Notes: a model not told the origin generated them from the sequence alone. 64,000 nt of DNA from Scalesia atractyloides (GCA_947069175.1 CAMTDV010000017.1:48679137-48743136), one strand, 5' to 3'; numbered from the stretch's first letter, positions 34,192-46,672 are shown. A program made the numbers and translations.

Positions 34192-35000
34192 TTACCAGAA
34201 TTTTTTCAGCTCCTTTGCTTTAGTGTTAATAGTCACAGAGATCAGGTACACTATGCCTTGTTTCTGTCCATAACTTATAGCCTTCATCACCAATATGAAT
34301 TTTGTTGATTTGATTGGCTTGTTTCCTCGAATCATGATCATTTCTCCTGTTGGCGTACGAATCTCAACAATATTTTGATTACATAAGATTAGAGCATAAT
34401 TGGCTACCAACCAATCCATTCCTAGTACCACATCGAATCCGGCTAGATTCATTGGTAGCAAGTTTGCTGTAAACTTATGTCCTAATAATTCTATCTTCCC
34501 TCCTTGATGTACTTCACGTATGTTGATAGAGTTTCCTTCCACCGTTTCTACCATACAAGCTTGACTAAGCTAAGTCAACGGTTGATTAAGTGATTGACAT
34601 AATGCAGTATTTATAAAACTTTGATTGGCACCAGAGTCAAATAATACTTTAGCATATATGTCATGGACAAGAAACATACCAGCGATCATGTCTGGAATCA
34701 TTGCTGCCTCCTGCTCTGTAAGTACAAAGGCTTGGGCGTTCTTCTTAGCTCCGTTTGTTGCTTTTTCCTTGTTGTCAGGTGCTTTGGTCAGCTTCGGGCA
34801 ATTTGGCTTAATGTGACCCATCTCTCCGCAGTTGAAACAGATAGTAGCTTTCTTTCTACATTGTTCCTCTTTATGCCCAGGAATTTTACAGAAATTGCAG
34901 TACCAAACACACTTCCCTAAGTGTTTCCTTTTACAGAATTTACAGAAAGGTGCTGAAGACTACCCAACTCCTTTGTTCCTTCTCATGAGGGGGACATAAT
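34192..35000 (-). pseudogene. G1 zinc knuckle and aspartic protease
   Basis: Near 34830-34800 CFNCGEMGHIKPNC is a complete CX2CX4HX4C knuckle. AKVLFDSGANQSFI (about 34660) carries the DSG active site; after a stop, FDVVLGMDWLVAN is the second protease motif. Confidence 0.85.
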
Positions 35001-35080
35001 TTCCTTTCTGTTATTTCTTTGAATTCCCTCCAATTCATGGCCTAAGCTATGTCACTTCCTTTTGCGTGGAGAATTGTGTT

Positions 35081-35542
35081 TCACCATTCTAATGCCTCAT
35101 CTCTAAAGAGATTAGAAGCATATATGACCTTATCTTCTTCAAAACATTTACTGATCTTATGGACAGCTTCAGTTTTTTCCAACCATCGCAGAGCAGCCAC
35201 GGCTCCTTCACTGCCTTCGAATTCAATTGGTTTACATGCTAGAGAATCTTTATAAGTACATCCAGAAGTTATCACCTTTATTGTTTTAGGAAGTGGAGCT
35301 TTAATAAAGATGTCATTATCTCCATTAACGCTTTGACTAAAATCGTTGCTTTGGTTATGTTTGCTATTCACAACTTTATTATTTTCTATAGGCATTGTGC
35401 TTCTAACAGCTTCGATAATTAAAGGTATTGCATCGGCTATTCCTTGAGCTACTATATTTTCTATGACACTTTTATCCAAAGCGTTTTCATGATGATTCTG
35501 AATTGGTTGATTAACTTCATTCAACATTTGAATTGCAGACAT
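35081..35542 (-). pseudogene. G1 Gag
   Basis: The frame of 153 codons contains CKPIEFEGSEGAVAALRWLE and FEEDKVIYASNLFRDEALEW, the retrotransposon Gag domain pattern (F-x-G...A...WLE). The ATG at 35542 follows an AT-rich leader. The Helitron lies about 120 bp upstream. Confidence 0.8.
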
Positions 35543-35660
35543 ATTTCAAAGATTAATATCATAGAATAAATAATAAAATAATCAAAATATCGTAAACACA
35601 ATTGGTCAGAGCATATTGTCAAAAACGTCGATCATTGCGACTTTTACTCTTTATATATTA

Positions 35661-35690
35661 CTAGTAGTCGGACCCGTGTAAAACACGACT
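35661..35690 (-). other. Helitron 3' terminal hairpin and CTAG end
   Basis: Stem cgtgt/acacg with a 3-base loop, then ggtccgactactag, then T in the flank. Confidence 0.65.
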
Positions 35691-35915
35691 AGTTTTAGTA
35701 ACGTTTATTATATTAATTAGTAAGTAATTATCGTTCATTTAGATTGTCGGGGATTTGATATATATTGACATTCAAAGTCATTGTCCAGTAGGCAGAAAAG
35801 TTAATAATAAGTCTAATTAATACATAACAAACAACATTTGGTTCAAGTTGCAGTTAAATATTATACATAGCCACATACATTACCAAGTTTTATACATAAC
35901 CCCAAAAGAAAGTAG

Positions 35916-36203
35916 TCAAAAATGGGTTATGAAGACATTAGGTGTTATTGTTGTTGTTAGTACACCAAAAAAGAGCATCATTAGTGATACTTGAAGTTCC
36001 TCTTCCAAAATTATAAACCTTTTTGACTTGGATCTTGTACGGATCTTCTTTCTTTCAATCTTTGTAAGAAGTAATTCTTGTTCATGTTTGAGAAATTGCA
36101 AAGTCAGGAGATCTCTAGGTTTAACATCATTTTTTCGCATCCATTTGGACCAACCTACCACAGCATAACGTTGATCATCTTCTTTTTTTAGAAAACCATG
36201 CAT
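35916..36203 (-). pseudogene. captured fragment, possibly the end of a B3-type domain
   Basis: The frame reads RYAVVGWSKWMRKNDVKPRD and then LLTLQFL. The pattern GW..(F/W)...N.(L/V)..(G/R)D...F resembles the second half of plant REM-type B3 DNA-binding domains. The rest is Lys/Arg-rich, then unrelated. Too short to be sure. Confidence 0.3.
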
Positions 36204-36403
36204 AACACATTTTAATAGAAAGTAAAGATAGGTATATAGATATTGTACCTAAACGTGTTATCTAATAAACATAGATCATCGATTAATATATATCAGTTAC
36301 ATACGACTATTTCCACTCTCATATCCAAAAAAGGGAGTACCCACCTATTGATAATGTAACCTGCCTCAACAACTTTCACAAAAGCTCAATCAAGGTTGAT
36401 CAA

Positions 36404-36740
36404 GCCTTTGACTTCCAGCAGTTCTTTGACTTCAACAGATGATAGGTCTTCAACAGACTTTAGACTTCAGCAGATCTTTGTGTATAACAATCTTTATGGA
36501 TCAACAGACTTTAGAAATCAGCAGATCTTTGTGTATAACAGTCTTTATAGATCAGCAAACTCCGATGAGACTATCCGCTGATAATGCTCAACCACTGATG
36601 AGGCTGAGCAGTGCTTTCCATTAAGGTTGATCAGGCCTTTGACTTCAGTAGTACTTTGACTTCAGCAGATGATTGGTCTGCAACAGACTTTGCATCCAAC
36701 AGAGTTTTGCATAACAGTCTTTATAAAACAATCAGACTTT
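36404..36740. repeat. short tandem repeats of 'cagcagatctttgtgtataa' type
   Basis: Units of about 50 bp combine 'gacttcagcagatc', 'tgtgtataacagtctttat' and 'gatcaacagacttta'. There are two near-perfect copies at 36470-36560 and degenerate ones on both sides. Confidence 0.65.
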
Positions 36741-37190
36741 AGAGATCATCAGTTGTTGAGTGCCACTGCCATTCGAGGGAAATAATGTTCAGACACTGTT
36801 ATTATAATCAATCGTTAATCAAATAACATTCATTATAAACCAAACATAAGACGATGACATCATAAGAAATAAGAAATAAAATGTGTCGATCAAAATCATG
36901 TGTGAAATGAAGTGCATTTGTACCACAATTACACACGAAACACGGATGAGGTATATGATGCATATGACTACCAACTTGTTAATCATAGCCCAAGCCTTGA
37001 TATTATTATTTGTGTTACTCAACAATGCTTAAAACCGAAAGTAACAATAACTTCCTTTGAAGGAATCACAACATTTGTTGTAAAAAAAGATGCTAAATAA
37101 AATCTTGTCATAAAACTGAAGAAAATCAATATTATAATAGAACTGGTAGAATTCAAACGCATAAATGACAAAGAAATAGAAATATAATAT

Positions 37191-37641
37191 CTGAACCACT
37201 TCATTGCATCTCCTTTTGTAACTCTATGTTGGATACCAACACGAGCCTTGCACCTGCATCTACGGCCAACACGGTACCCCTGGCGTTCTAGAACCACGAA
37301 AAAGTCCATACCATAGGTACCGGTGGATGGATCATACATATAAGCAAATATATGTTACATTTTTACCATTACTAATAGCTTAAACAAAATTACAACCATT
37401 TTTGAAACATGAAGTATATATAATCTTGGATTTATAGAGATGATGACATACTTGATACCCAGATCAATATGTTATTGAATACCAAATCCAAAGCAGCCAC
37501 TAAAGTTGCATCTCACTAGCTCGTATTCTTTGACCGTCAACCCGCTCTCTAGAAGCTGCATTGCTTTGTCACCCCTAACAGTTACATAGCATGCAATCTT
37601 TTCATTACGCCTGATTCTAAATGACCTCACAGTGTACCTTG
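37191..37641 (-). pseudogene. RPL11: captured fragment of ribosomal protein L11 (uL5), two exons
   Basis: Exon 37641-37451 encodes ARYTVRSFRIRRNEKIACY, VTVRGDKAMQLLESG and GCFGFGIQ, then a TAA (37471-37473) where uL5 has Glu, then HIDLGIK. It keeps an acceptor (tatag) and a donor (gtatgt), and the intron remains, so this came from genomic DNA rather than by retroposition. Exon about 37336-37191 encodes YDPSTGTYGMDFFVVLER and CKARVGIQHRVTKGDAMKWF; its acceptor and donor are degraded. The N-terminal and last exons are missing. In cells uL5 contacts 5S rRNA in the large subunit; this fragment cannot do so. The identification rests on long near-identical stretches. Confidence 0.9.
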
Positions 37642-37699
37642 CTATACCGAAACAAACAATACCCATAAGCATAATAAACCACAAAAACCATCTCTTTAA

Positions 37700-38880
37700 A
37701 TAGTAAAAAAAAGTCCAGAAAGAAAAAATAGATAACCAAAGTTGTACGAATCAAATAACTATATTTTTCAAAGGGTAAAGTTGTCATTTTGGATTGAATG
37801 GTTAATCACAAGGTCTACTGGTTGTTTATCTACATTCGGGATTTTGATTGTTTGATTTATAACAAAGTTCATCTAGAAGTTCATCCGGTATCTGTTTATT
37901 TAGTTGGGAGTTATAGGTTCATCTGATTGTGGTTCATCTGTTCAAGTGGTAAAAATTAGGTCTTCTATTCATTCAAAGTTCGCAGGTTTGAGTTGAGTTT
38001 TCATGAATTAACTGTTTCATTGGTTTCAAACGGGTTAGATACGGTTATGTGATTATCAGTTGAAGTATAATATTATACGGATCAAGGTTTGCAAGTGTTA
38101 CCTAATTCAGCAAGTTATATATAAATTAGTAGAAATTAGTAGACCTGCAGAATTTACAAAGATTCAACAGAATTTGTTCGCAGAATCGGTTCGTCCGCAG
38201 AATTATATCAGCAGATTGTTGTTTACGAATCAGAATTGTTCGTCGGCAGAACGTTCATCCGTTGTTATTTAGCGATCTGATTTATCCGTGGAATTTCAGT
38301 TTATTCATCGTATAATCAGTTTATTTGTTGCAGATTTGAGGTCATTTGGTGCAGAATTAAAGAACATTCGCTGCATTAACTTCTATACGCAGAGGACGTT
38401 AATCTGTCTTGTCTATCCGTTGAATCTGTACTCAGTTCATTCGCTGCGGATCAGTGTCCATTTTTAGTTAACGCACATCTGAGTTTTACATCCGCATAAA
38501 TCCGCATTTGAGAACTTTCGTTCACAGAAGTTAACTCTATCCAGAGACAGAAGATAGGATGAGTTTCATTACATCTCCGGCATTTCGTTATATCTAACTA
38601 ACATCTTTATTCATCATAGTTATCTTTTCATCTATCTGTTTTATAAAAAAACAATTCTATAAAAAACAATTCTATAAAAAAACAATTCAAAAATCTTGAA
38701 GATACCACAAAAACCAAATATCTATACTCCGCAATTGACAATTGAATTGTTTCCACACAAACATATGGCTTTCTAGTTATGATAAAACAGTAGGCTAAAC
38801 ACATTCATAGATGATGCAAATACTTGTTCAATGAATTGCCATTGTATCCTTTAAATAACAGCAAAATCAGCTATACGGTT
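37700..38880. other. Helitron non-coding stretch
   Basis: AT-rich with many short 'gttcatc(t/c)g' and 'ttcatccg' motifs (37800-38500). No supported gene. One 70-codon frame on + (38060-38272) has no protein-like pattern. Confidence 0.4.
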
Positions 38881-40370
38881 TACCAATTACATCGAGTCTC
38901 TGCCTCTTAGTCGATGGTCTTCGCTTGATGGCTAAATCATCCATCTGCTTATTCACTTGAGCTTTCATGGATTTTGCACCTCCAACTTCTTTCTCGCAAC
39001 TTTCTTTAATGGGAACATTTTCTTTTCGATCACTTTCCGTCTGTTTATCACTGATCTAAACGTCATATCTCAACTAACTTTACATTAAACTATATGTAAA
39101 AATATTTATAAGAGTTAAAAAAGCTTACCTTTTTGCTCAACTTTTTGCTCTTAGGACTAAGCTTCAAAATTTTCTTGCCATTTTTCTACATGTTAACTTT
39201 CTTGTTCTTCTTCTTAACGACAACTTTGCTGCCTTTTCTTCCTTTCTGTAACACACGAGCTTCATCGTCATTTTTATTACTGACCTTTGGCATTGACAAG
39301 ATTCGAACTTTTTGATCATCTTCATTTTTTTCAGATCTCAAATTCAAAAATACTCCTTTTCTGCTAAATTTCTAAACGTGATAGTGTGCGATCTCAATGC
39401 ATGTTGGAATATTTAACCACAAAATTAGGCAGCCGTAATAACAATTAGGAAAAATACTGAAAGTTAACAAATGTTATCTTAATACAATCCAGTTATTTAA
39501 AAAATGGTAAAGTTAAGAAATTTAAATGAGATATAAGGATTTTATATATCTTACAAAACGGTTCTCTGCAAATACTTTGAAGACGGTATCTTCAGGAGGT
39601 ACATCATGGTTATCAGCATGTTGTTGCGACGTGCTAACCTGATTCATGAACTTCAAAACAGTTTTTTCTTGAGTCGGAACAACCTGTGTATATTAGTAAT
39701 TTTTTATGAATTGACATAACCGCAGTTAGTAGTTACAATATCAGTAAGAAGAAAAGATGCAAATATTTCGTCACATACGTTTTTTGATTTTACAACTGAA
39801 ACATCAAGACTAAGACGCAAAATAGAATTTTTCATAACCGCCTTTCAAATTAAGATTTTTATGCTTTAAAGCCAAGTCAGTCCAGTTGCAGCAATCCTCC
39901 ATAATCAACACTAAAATTCACATAAACTTCACAACAAAAACATCATAAAACTACCTCTTCAATTTCATCTACAACACGATCAGTATCAAAGAGATCACAG
40001 TACAAGTATACATCTTATATCAGTTTTCGGAATGTCGAAACAAATTTCTATAACCCAAATCCACAATAATCAAAGCATACCTTAAGAGGAACAGATTCAA
40101 ATAAACAGGAATAATCATCTGACCTCAAATGATCCATCTTTTCTAATTGTGAGGAACTTGGAGAATGACTAATGCACATTAGGGATTGATTGTTCTGACT
40201 CGAATATTGGATCAGTAGCCATCACAGTTTCAAGTCTTGCGAGAGATTGCGATAGGCCCAATCCTTCATCTTGACCATTGACTGCAGATTCAGAGTCAAT
40301 ATCTTGTGATTTGATGAGTGACCCATCTTCATATGCTTCTTCAAGAGCTTCTCTTTATGTTCTCACATAT
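38880..40370 (-). pseudogene. captured fragments of an unrecognised multi-exon gene
   Basis: Exon-like pieces on - in order: 40370-40080 (EALEEAYEDGSLIKSQDID and, after a frameshift, LEKMDHLRSDDYSCLFESV, with donor aag|gtatgc), about 39690-39555 (KTVLKFMNQVSTSQQHADN, VPPEDTVFKVFAENRFV), about 39390-39125 (Lys-rich) and 39060-38880 (SDKQTESDRKENVPIK, DDLAIKRRPSTKRQRLDVI). Splice-like boundaries and composition suggest a nuclear protein with a basic tail. I do not recognise the family. Confidence 0.4.
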
Positions 40371-40481
40371 TATGTGCTATTTTCTCTACACAATAATAAA
40401 AACAAAAACGAATTATATATGCTAGAGTTATTATATCTATAGTTGATATAAGTAAAAAATAACTGTAACAATATAATTAAC

Positions 40482-40597
40482 CTAATAGATGTAAGCTCAT
40501 TGGCTTCTTCAATGGATAAATCATGTGTGCATCTACTAAAAGCAAGCATGTCCTTTTCATATCGAAAATGAAAGGCAATATAAGAACTAGAATCTCT
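40482..40597 (-). pseudogene. captured fragment of a plant protein O-fucosyltransferase family gene
   Basis: The frame reads SSYIAFHFRYEKDMLAFSRC and then THDLSIEEANELTSI, ending at a donor ag|gttaat. The pattern (F/Y)IALH(L/F)R.E.DMLAFSGC is the GDP-fucose-binding core motif of the plant O-FucT family. Here Gly is replaced by Arg before Cys. Only this exon is recognisable. Confidence 0.8.
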
Positions 40598-40689
40598 CTA
40601 TCTTGTCCAACAACTACATAGAAACAATTTGATTAAATATAATAAAGCGGACCCATAATTAATTTTTTCTTAAATATTAAATTATGTTT

Positions 40690-42330
40690 TACTATTCCTT
40701 ACAAAATGCACTCCACATCCATGCTACGCAAAAAAAATGAAGAAACAGAGTTGGTGTGACCATAGGCATCTTTCCTTTTAGCTCTCGTGTTAAAAACCAC
40801 AGTCTTTCAAGGCACTTATCTGAAAGACACCAATACTTAATTATTAAAATATAAAAAAAAGGTGAAAGGCAGAACTACAATTCCGTTAGATGAGACATTA
40901 ATTAAACGGAAGTACAAAGTCCGAACTCGACTATTATAAATTTCTTTGACAAACTAAAGAACAATCCAAATGAACTTTTAGACCTAAATTCTAGCACCAT
41001 CTACAGACTGTAATGGCATAATTCTAAATACTAAAACTGAATAAAGAAAGAGTACCTGATCTGATTTATAGAATGAAGATGCTGGCTCACGAAGAAGTTC
41101 ATTGCTGAAATAAACTGTTCAACAAGACCATAGATTTATTATCTTTACATGTTCCTGTTACCTATGTAGCTACGCTGTTGAATTCACCCTAAAATATACC
41201 AAAAAATAAAATTAGCCAGTTTGGAGAAGCATATTTTTGCTTTATATGCAAGAATATATTATACTCTCAACATGATGATGCAAAGCATTATTTATTGATT
41301 ATTTATACAAGTGAAAGAGAAGTATAAAGATAACTCGATCATAACATTCATAATAAGTATCTATATAAAATGGATGCTTACCGCTAAAAGCAAATCCAAA
41401 CCTTCCATCAATGGATGTTCCAAAAGCTCCACATCACCTACCAAAATACAAAGAAAGGATGATATGAAGCATCTATAGCAAGGTCAAAAAGACATTTCTT
41501 CATCTATCTACCGGTAAAGACAAACGTATTCTAACAAAGAAGACAACTTTTGATAACTAATTGATATAAACATACCTGTAGTTCTAAGTAAATCTGCACT
41601 TATGTCATATCCAGCTTGTGCCAGAGAGAGCAGCTATTGTCAAGCAAAGAATTACATCATGTTGAACAAGACATTAATCATAAGATTACACGAAGTTTCA
41701 AAAAAGAAATGTACCTTTGCCAAAATATGAGTCCACATGTCACTAGGGATGATGTAGAGTAAACTATAAACAATCATAAGGCTTGTTTCACTCGTGAACA
41801 AAAATACATATCACCATTGCCTCAAACTATCAAAACGGGGACGAATTGATATGTAATTGTCGCTAAACAAAATAACGCTGAAATATGAACATGTTATCAT
41901 GATTGGATGTTGGTCAAATATATAAAAGTTTTAGTGTCAATGATATTTGCAACTCACTTTCTTGAAAAATTTGAAATTGTGGAGCACCGCTTAATTAAAT
42001 CTCTGTGTAGTAGCCCAATGTTGACGCTCCGATGAACTCTACTGCAAATCATAATCATTATATGGTAAAATTTCAAGCTAAAAACATTAAAGTTGAACTA
42101 ATGGAAAAATAATAGTCTCACCAAGGTTCATTGATTTCAGATTCAATGACCAGATTAAGTCAAAGAAAATAAATGCTATTGAAATGAGTAATCAAATTCT
42201 TGAGTAGAGTCATTACCTTATTTTCCAAACACAATAATCAATTATATAATTAAAAAACATAAAAAAGTAAGCACTATATGACGTATAATGAAACATATTA
42301 TTGAAATCAATCATGGGAGTTTAATAATTT
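40690..42330 (-). pseudogene. further exon-like pieces, family unknown
   Basis: Short exon-like frames with splice-like ends on -: about 40820-40690 (DKCLERLWFLTRELKGKMP), about 41115-41055 (VYFSNELLREPASSFYKSD), about 41440-41380 (DVELLEHPLMEGLDLLLA), about 41640-41578 (LLSLAQAGYDISADLLRTT) and about 41800-41715 (ETSLMIVYSLLYIIPSDMW). They may come from one or more captured genes. No domain recognised. Confidence 0.35.
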
Positions 42331-42429
42331 TTAAATCTGAATGTTGTTATCAGATATCAAACCTGTTTATTACTCATTACTCATTAAATAAAAAGATAAT
42401 TATAATCAATCTCCGTTTGAACATAAAAA

Positions 42430-42600
42430 TTCATAAAGAAATAAATGAGGTTTAGAGCACTTACAGACGAAATCAAAGAAATTACTAATTCAAAACCAAG
42501 GACCAAAGAATCTTTACCCATTTTATTGGACTTCTTTTCTGCAGATTCAAATAGCTTCTTGAGCTTCTCATGTTCTAGCATTCTTCTCTGTCGTCAATGT
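42430..42600 (-). pseudogene. captured coiled-coil exon
   Basis: On -, after a ttttcag acceptor-like site, frame pieces SAVETLTTEKNA and HEKLKKLFESAEKKSNKM are joined by a one-base shift. It is strongly helical and charged. Source gene not recognised. Confidence 0.4.
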
Positions 42601-42639
42601 TTCAACTGCAGACTGAAAATTAGATCAACCATCAATGTT

Positions 42640-42687
42640 TCAACTGTCCTTCTCAGTTCCAAATATGGATGCTAAATGCTCTGCCAT
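42640..42687 (-). pseudogene. U2AF35: captured N-terminus of U2AF35 (U2AF small subunit)
   Basis: The ATG at 42687 opens MAEHLASIFGTEKDS and then a stop. The first 14 residues equal the known start of plant and animal U2AF35, which goes on into a CCCH zinc finger. Here the sequence leaves the gene right after these codons. The intact protein recognises the 3' splice site AG. The fragment includes likely 5' UTR upstream. Confidence 0.8.
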
Positions 42688-42889
42688 TGTTGATACCAGC
42701 AGTTGCAGCGGCTAGGGTGATTGTTGAAGAAGAAAGTGAGCATAAAAGGGAAACAGTAGTTTTTGTTTGCGTTATATAAGGTTACTACGTGGCTGTGAAG
42801 AATATTTTTCTTGTTTACCATAAAAGATAATCACGATTGAAGATTGAAGAAGGTTGTTGAATGTCTTCTCCAGAGAGAGAGAGAGGGGG

Positions 42890-43060
42890 ATAGAAGTGGG
42901 ATGTAATTTTAAGTGTGAGGGTTTAGAGGGATGTAATAATTTAAGGGTTTGGAGGGATATGAATTTGAATTTTGAAATTGGATGTAATAATAAGAGGGTT
43001 TGGAGGGATGTGAATTTGAAAATTGAAATTCAAATGAAGAGGGAAAATCTGATTTTTGTC
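42890..43060. repeat. imperfect tandem repeat near the Helitron 5' end
   Basis: Three or four units of about 45 bp share 'gagggtttggagggatgtgaattt(g)aa' and 'ggatgtaataat'. Located about 150-300 bp inside the proposed 5' end. Confidence 0.6.
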
Positions 43061-43401
43061 ATTTAAGGTATTAATGTATATAAATATATAAATGGAATTA
43101 TGATGTAATAATGACTTAAGACTTGCATAGTTGGATAGCTTCATGAGCTGACACGTAAGCAAAGATGAGGTCAGCAGCTTTCTCCTTTTATAGAAAGGGA
43201 GATGCTTCATATATCATACATATACTACCGCATATGTATATTTAGATATATATATATATATATAGAGGATCCTGTAAAAAGACCCAAAGTGTGAGAAGGG
43301 TAAGAAAGAATCTAAACCATTAGATCTTTAATCTAATGGTTGAGATCTTGATGGCAATCTTGTAAATAGTATAACAATTAAAATAATTAATTTTCTAGAT
43401 T

Positions 43402-43804
43402 AGGGGTATGTTTGGCATGGAGCTTTTAGAAGCTTTTAGGAGCTTCAAGCTTTAAGCTTTTAAGAAAAAGCTCCAACTTAATAAAAAGCCTTGTTTGGTT
43501 GAAGGAGCTTGAAGCTTTTAGGTTAGGAGCTTGAAGCTTTTGGTTAAACGCTCCTACTAGTAGCGTTTAGAAGGAGCTACAAGCTTTTAGGAAAAAAATG
43601 ACTATTTTAACCTCTTAAAATAATGAACTTTTTAATGTACCAATTTTTTAATGTCCATTTTGGTCATTTTATACATTTTATGAAAAGCTCCAGCTACTCT
43701 GCCAAACACCTAAATATATCTAAAAAACTACAACTACAGCTACCAGCCTCCAGCCACCAGCTTCCAGCTACCAACAACAGCTACTTTTGCCAAACATACC
43801 CTAA
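43402..43804. mobile_element. MITE with ttaggg-gtatgtttggca TIRs (hAT-like)
   Basis: Left end ttaggggtatgtttggca, right end tgccaaacataccctaa. Subterminal 'aagcttttag' and 'cagctac' motifs recur. It is nested in the TIR element. No clear target duplication seen. Confidence 0.6.
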
Positions 43805-43989
43805 GGGTATAAAGGTAAAATTAACATTTTTAATTTTAGAAAGTCACATGCAATCCACATGCAAGTTCCCCTTTTAATTTTTAAACGCCAATAATTTTTT
43901 ACATGTAACTCGTTTTTTAAAAAAAAAATTACACCATAATAACGAGTGTTTTCTAATCTTTAATATGAGTACCATATTAATATACTTAT

Positions 43990-44091
43990 ATACAAAAAAA
44001 TTACGATCGAATGTTTCAGTTAATGGTTTTTTGTTTCAGTTCATGGTGTTATATAATTATTGAATGGTGTTATATATGTGTTGAATGGTGT
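43990..44091. repeat. 'gaatggtgttatataattatt' repeats, left part
   Basis: Units of about 22 bp; the array continues at 55793-56005 on the other side of solo LTR S2. Confidence 0.75.
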
Positions 44092-44315
44092 TGTAACATT
44101 TGTGTAAATCGGGTTTCAAAAACCCGCCCCAATTTATCAATCGGAAAATATTCATTTACGTTGTTTAATTATATATTTATTATTTACATTATTATACATT
44201 AATAATTTAAGTTTAAAGAAATAGTATAATCCTTTAATAAGTCAGCTAAGTAATTATTATTTACAATAAATCAAAAAGAAAATAAAGGAAAATGGTTTAA
44301 AAAAAAAATAAAAGG

Positions 44316-44395
44316 AAGGAACCGCGATGGAACCCGGGTACCCCCGGTTAACACACACCACCAACACCACTGCGATACACATAGCAGTTGTGATA
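44316..44395 (-). other. tRNA-like module of S2, opposite orientation
   Basis: On - atcgcagtggtgttggtggt is box A-like and tacccgggttccatc box B-like. Equivalent to 16045-16131 in S1. Confidence 0.55.
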
Positions 44396-44896
44396 ATTTT
44401 GGAATATCTTTACTCATATAGAATTCTGTGAGAACCCTGTATCAACCGCAAGATTTTCCGCGCCGAAAATCTCGGACCGCCTGCGCGTTTTCTTCAAATC
44501 ACCAGCTGGCCGAGTTATTTTCGGTAAACCCTTTTGATGGACCATTCTGGCAATCAACCCAAAGACCAAAATTCAAGCTCTCCAACACCCTATAAATACC
44601 AAGCCATAAGCCCCATCTAAACCCACTCCAATTCTCTGTTCGCACCTTATCTCGGTCGCCGGAGATTTCCTGTTTCCATCAGAATTCAACCGCCGGAGGT
44701 CGTGACTCCCCATTTCAGCGTTTTCGGTATACCCTTATCCCCTTTTATGTTTTTGTGTGTCATCTACATTATTCATTGTCGTAATCAGAGGGGGGATTGA
44801 ACTAATATCAAACGGGCGGGAACAGTTGGTTCAAATACGCGATGAAGAAGACGATATGCAGTATTTATATATATTTATTATAGTTAAGTTTTCAGT

Positions 44897-44985
44897 CGGG
44901 TTAAGCACCCCGCCCAACTGGTTGGGCCGGGTGCAAACCAAACCCACGATCGTTGGTTCGATCCCACGCACACACCCGGTTCAAT
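44897..44985 (+). other. tRNA-like module 1 of S2
   Basis: D-arm-like gcccaactggttgggc (stem gccc/gggc) and box B-like ggttcgatccc. The next module begins 169 bp later. Confidence 0.7.
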
Positions 44986-45075
44986 TGATTTAATCACCTT
45001 TTTAATTTCAGCACATCAGTATAAACCTATTTAGTATATAAGTATAATTAAATTTCTAGTTTAATCGGGTTAGAC

Positions 45076-46672
45076 TGTAACACCCGATGGCGGAAACATC
45101 GGGATGAGATGAAAACGAGATTGCTCATTGCTCACAACGCTAATAAATGACAATATTTAATTAAATCCAAATTTCATTTCACAACATTGTCAAATACAAC
45201 ATGAAGCGATACAATAAGTTCATAAAACATAACAAAATTTGGTACAACATTTATAAATCTAACGTCTAAAATGTGTGTATCTAAGTCCTTGCTATTTTGA
45301 TTTCATAGCATCATCTCCTTCAACCTGTAACATGTTTTAAAATAAAGTCAATGCAAAAGCAAAGGAGAGTACACAAGTTTAAGCATAGCATACGTATACG
45401 AATAAAGTTTTAACAATCCTCATGGCAACCAAATCTATACAAGAGCAGTATCAAGGCATGCAATACTAATAATCAAACCCTTAACGCAATCACGATGTTT
45501 TAACATGACCTCATGAATAACACGATGGAGGTGGATGCGTGAATTCCTATAGCGCTAAGCATGTCAAACAAAGGCTAAAAAATAGTTAATGACTAAAGCA
45601 TGGCATAACGTTTATCCCAGACAAGCAACAAGTATACGATTCAAGTAGTCATGTGTATAGGATTGTTTGTGCGTTTCATAAAGTTTAAGTGTTTGTGATT
45701 TTTGTATATGGAAACATGTTACACCCAAAAAGTGATATAAACCAAAGTGGGTCGAGTGTACTCACAAAATTTGCTAAGTCTTCTTGAAAACTCGGGACGA
45801 GTTAATGAGTTGGAGAATGAGACGTCGAGGACACCTTATATGGCAAACGAAGGTGTATGAGTAAACGGAATTAAGTAGGAGGATTTGAGATGGAATTTGG
45901 ATGTACGTGTATATTTAACATAATTAGCGTAAAAATCCTAAATTTAATTTCGTCAAAAGTGATCTAGGAGTGCCGTCAAAATAAACGATACATATACCTT
46001 TATAATTATCAAAATTATTTGAATCTGATACGTTATCTTTAGTCTTTTTGATGAAAAGCCAAATAGAAACATGTATATATGTTTTATATGTTTTAACGAA
46101 AAACATGCTAGGTATCTATGTCTCGACAAAAGGTTTAATATGTATAAAGTATATTTTGGTCGAAGGTATGATAAATAAATATGTATATATTTTGATGAAA
46201 GGTTTAATGTACAAATATTGTGTCATTGAACATATATGTAAAAAAAATAATATATCTATATATAATTGGTCATTTAGATAAATGTATTTGTTGAAAATTA
46301 TAAATAATAAATAAATTTATGTTCTTGTCGAAAATCATAATAAAGAAATAGGTATATTTTCGTCAAAAAGTATAATACAAATAAACATATATTTTTTTAT
46401 CGAGATGTACAATAATTATAAATATATTCCATCGTAAAGTTTTTAAATATATTTGTCAAAGTGTAATATGTTTATATATATTTTGTCGTTAAAGAAATAT
46501 ATATTGTCGTAAGGTGTAATAAACATATAATCGTTTGTTTTGACGAAAAACGGCCAGAGTTTCCCCTTGTTTTTGGACGATCCCGACACACGAGTGTCGA
46601 TATTATTTGTCAAAACGCAATAATTCTACAACAAAGATTTTATAAGAGACGTTACGAAATATTAAATCATGA

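Larger units (their letters stand above)
35661..43202 (-). mobile_element. Helitron-like element carrying host gene fragments
   Basis: On - the 3' end (35661-35690) shows a short hairpin (cgtgttttacacg) followed 13 bases later by CTAG and then T in the flank, the Helitron 3' signature. The proposed 5' end on - is A|TCTCCCTTTCTATAAAAG at 43202, which gives the expected insertion between A and T, but other TC positions nearby are possible. There are no TIRs or target duplication, and no Rep/helicase is seen, so it is non-autonomous. At least three recognisable host gene fragments, plus exon-like pieces of others, lie on - in the same orientation as the element. Confidence 0.6.

Noticed and set aside
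37191..37641. Processed retrogene of RPL11
   Set aside because: An intron with a recognisable donor lies between the two exons, so the copy came from genomic DNA.
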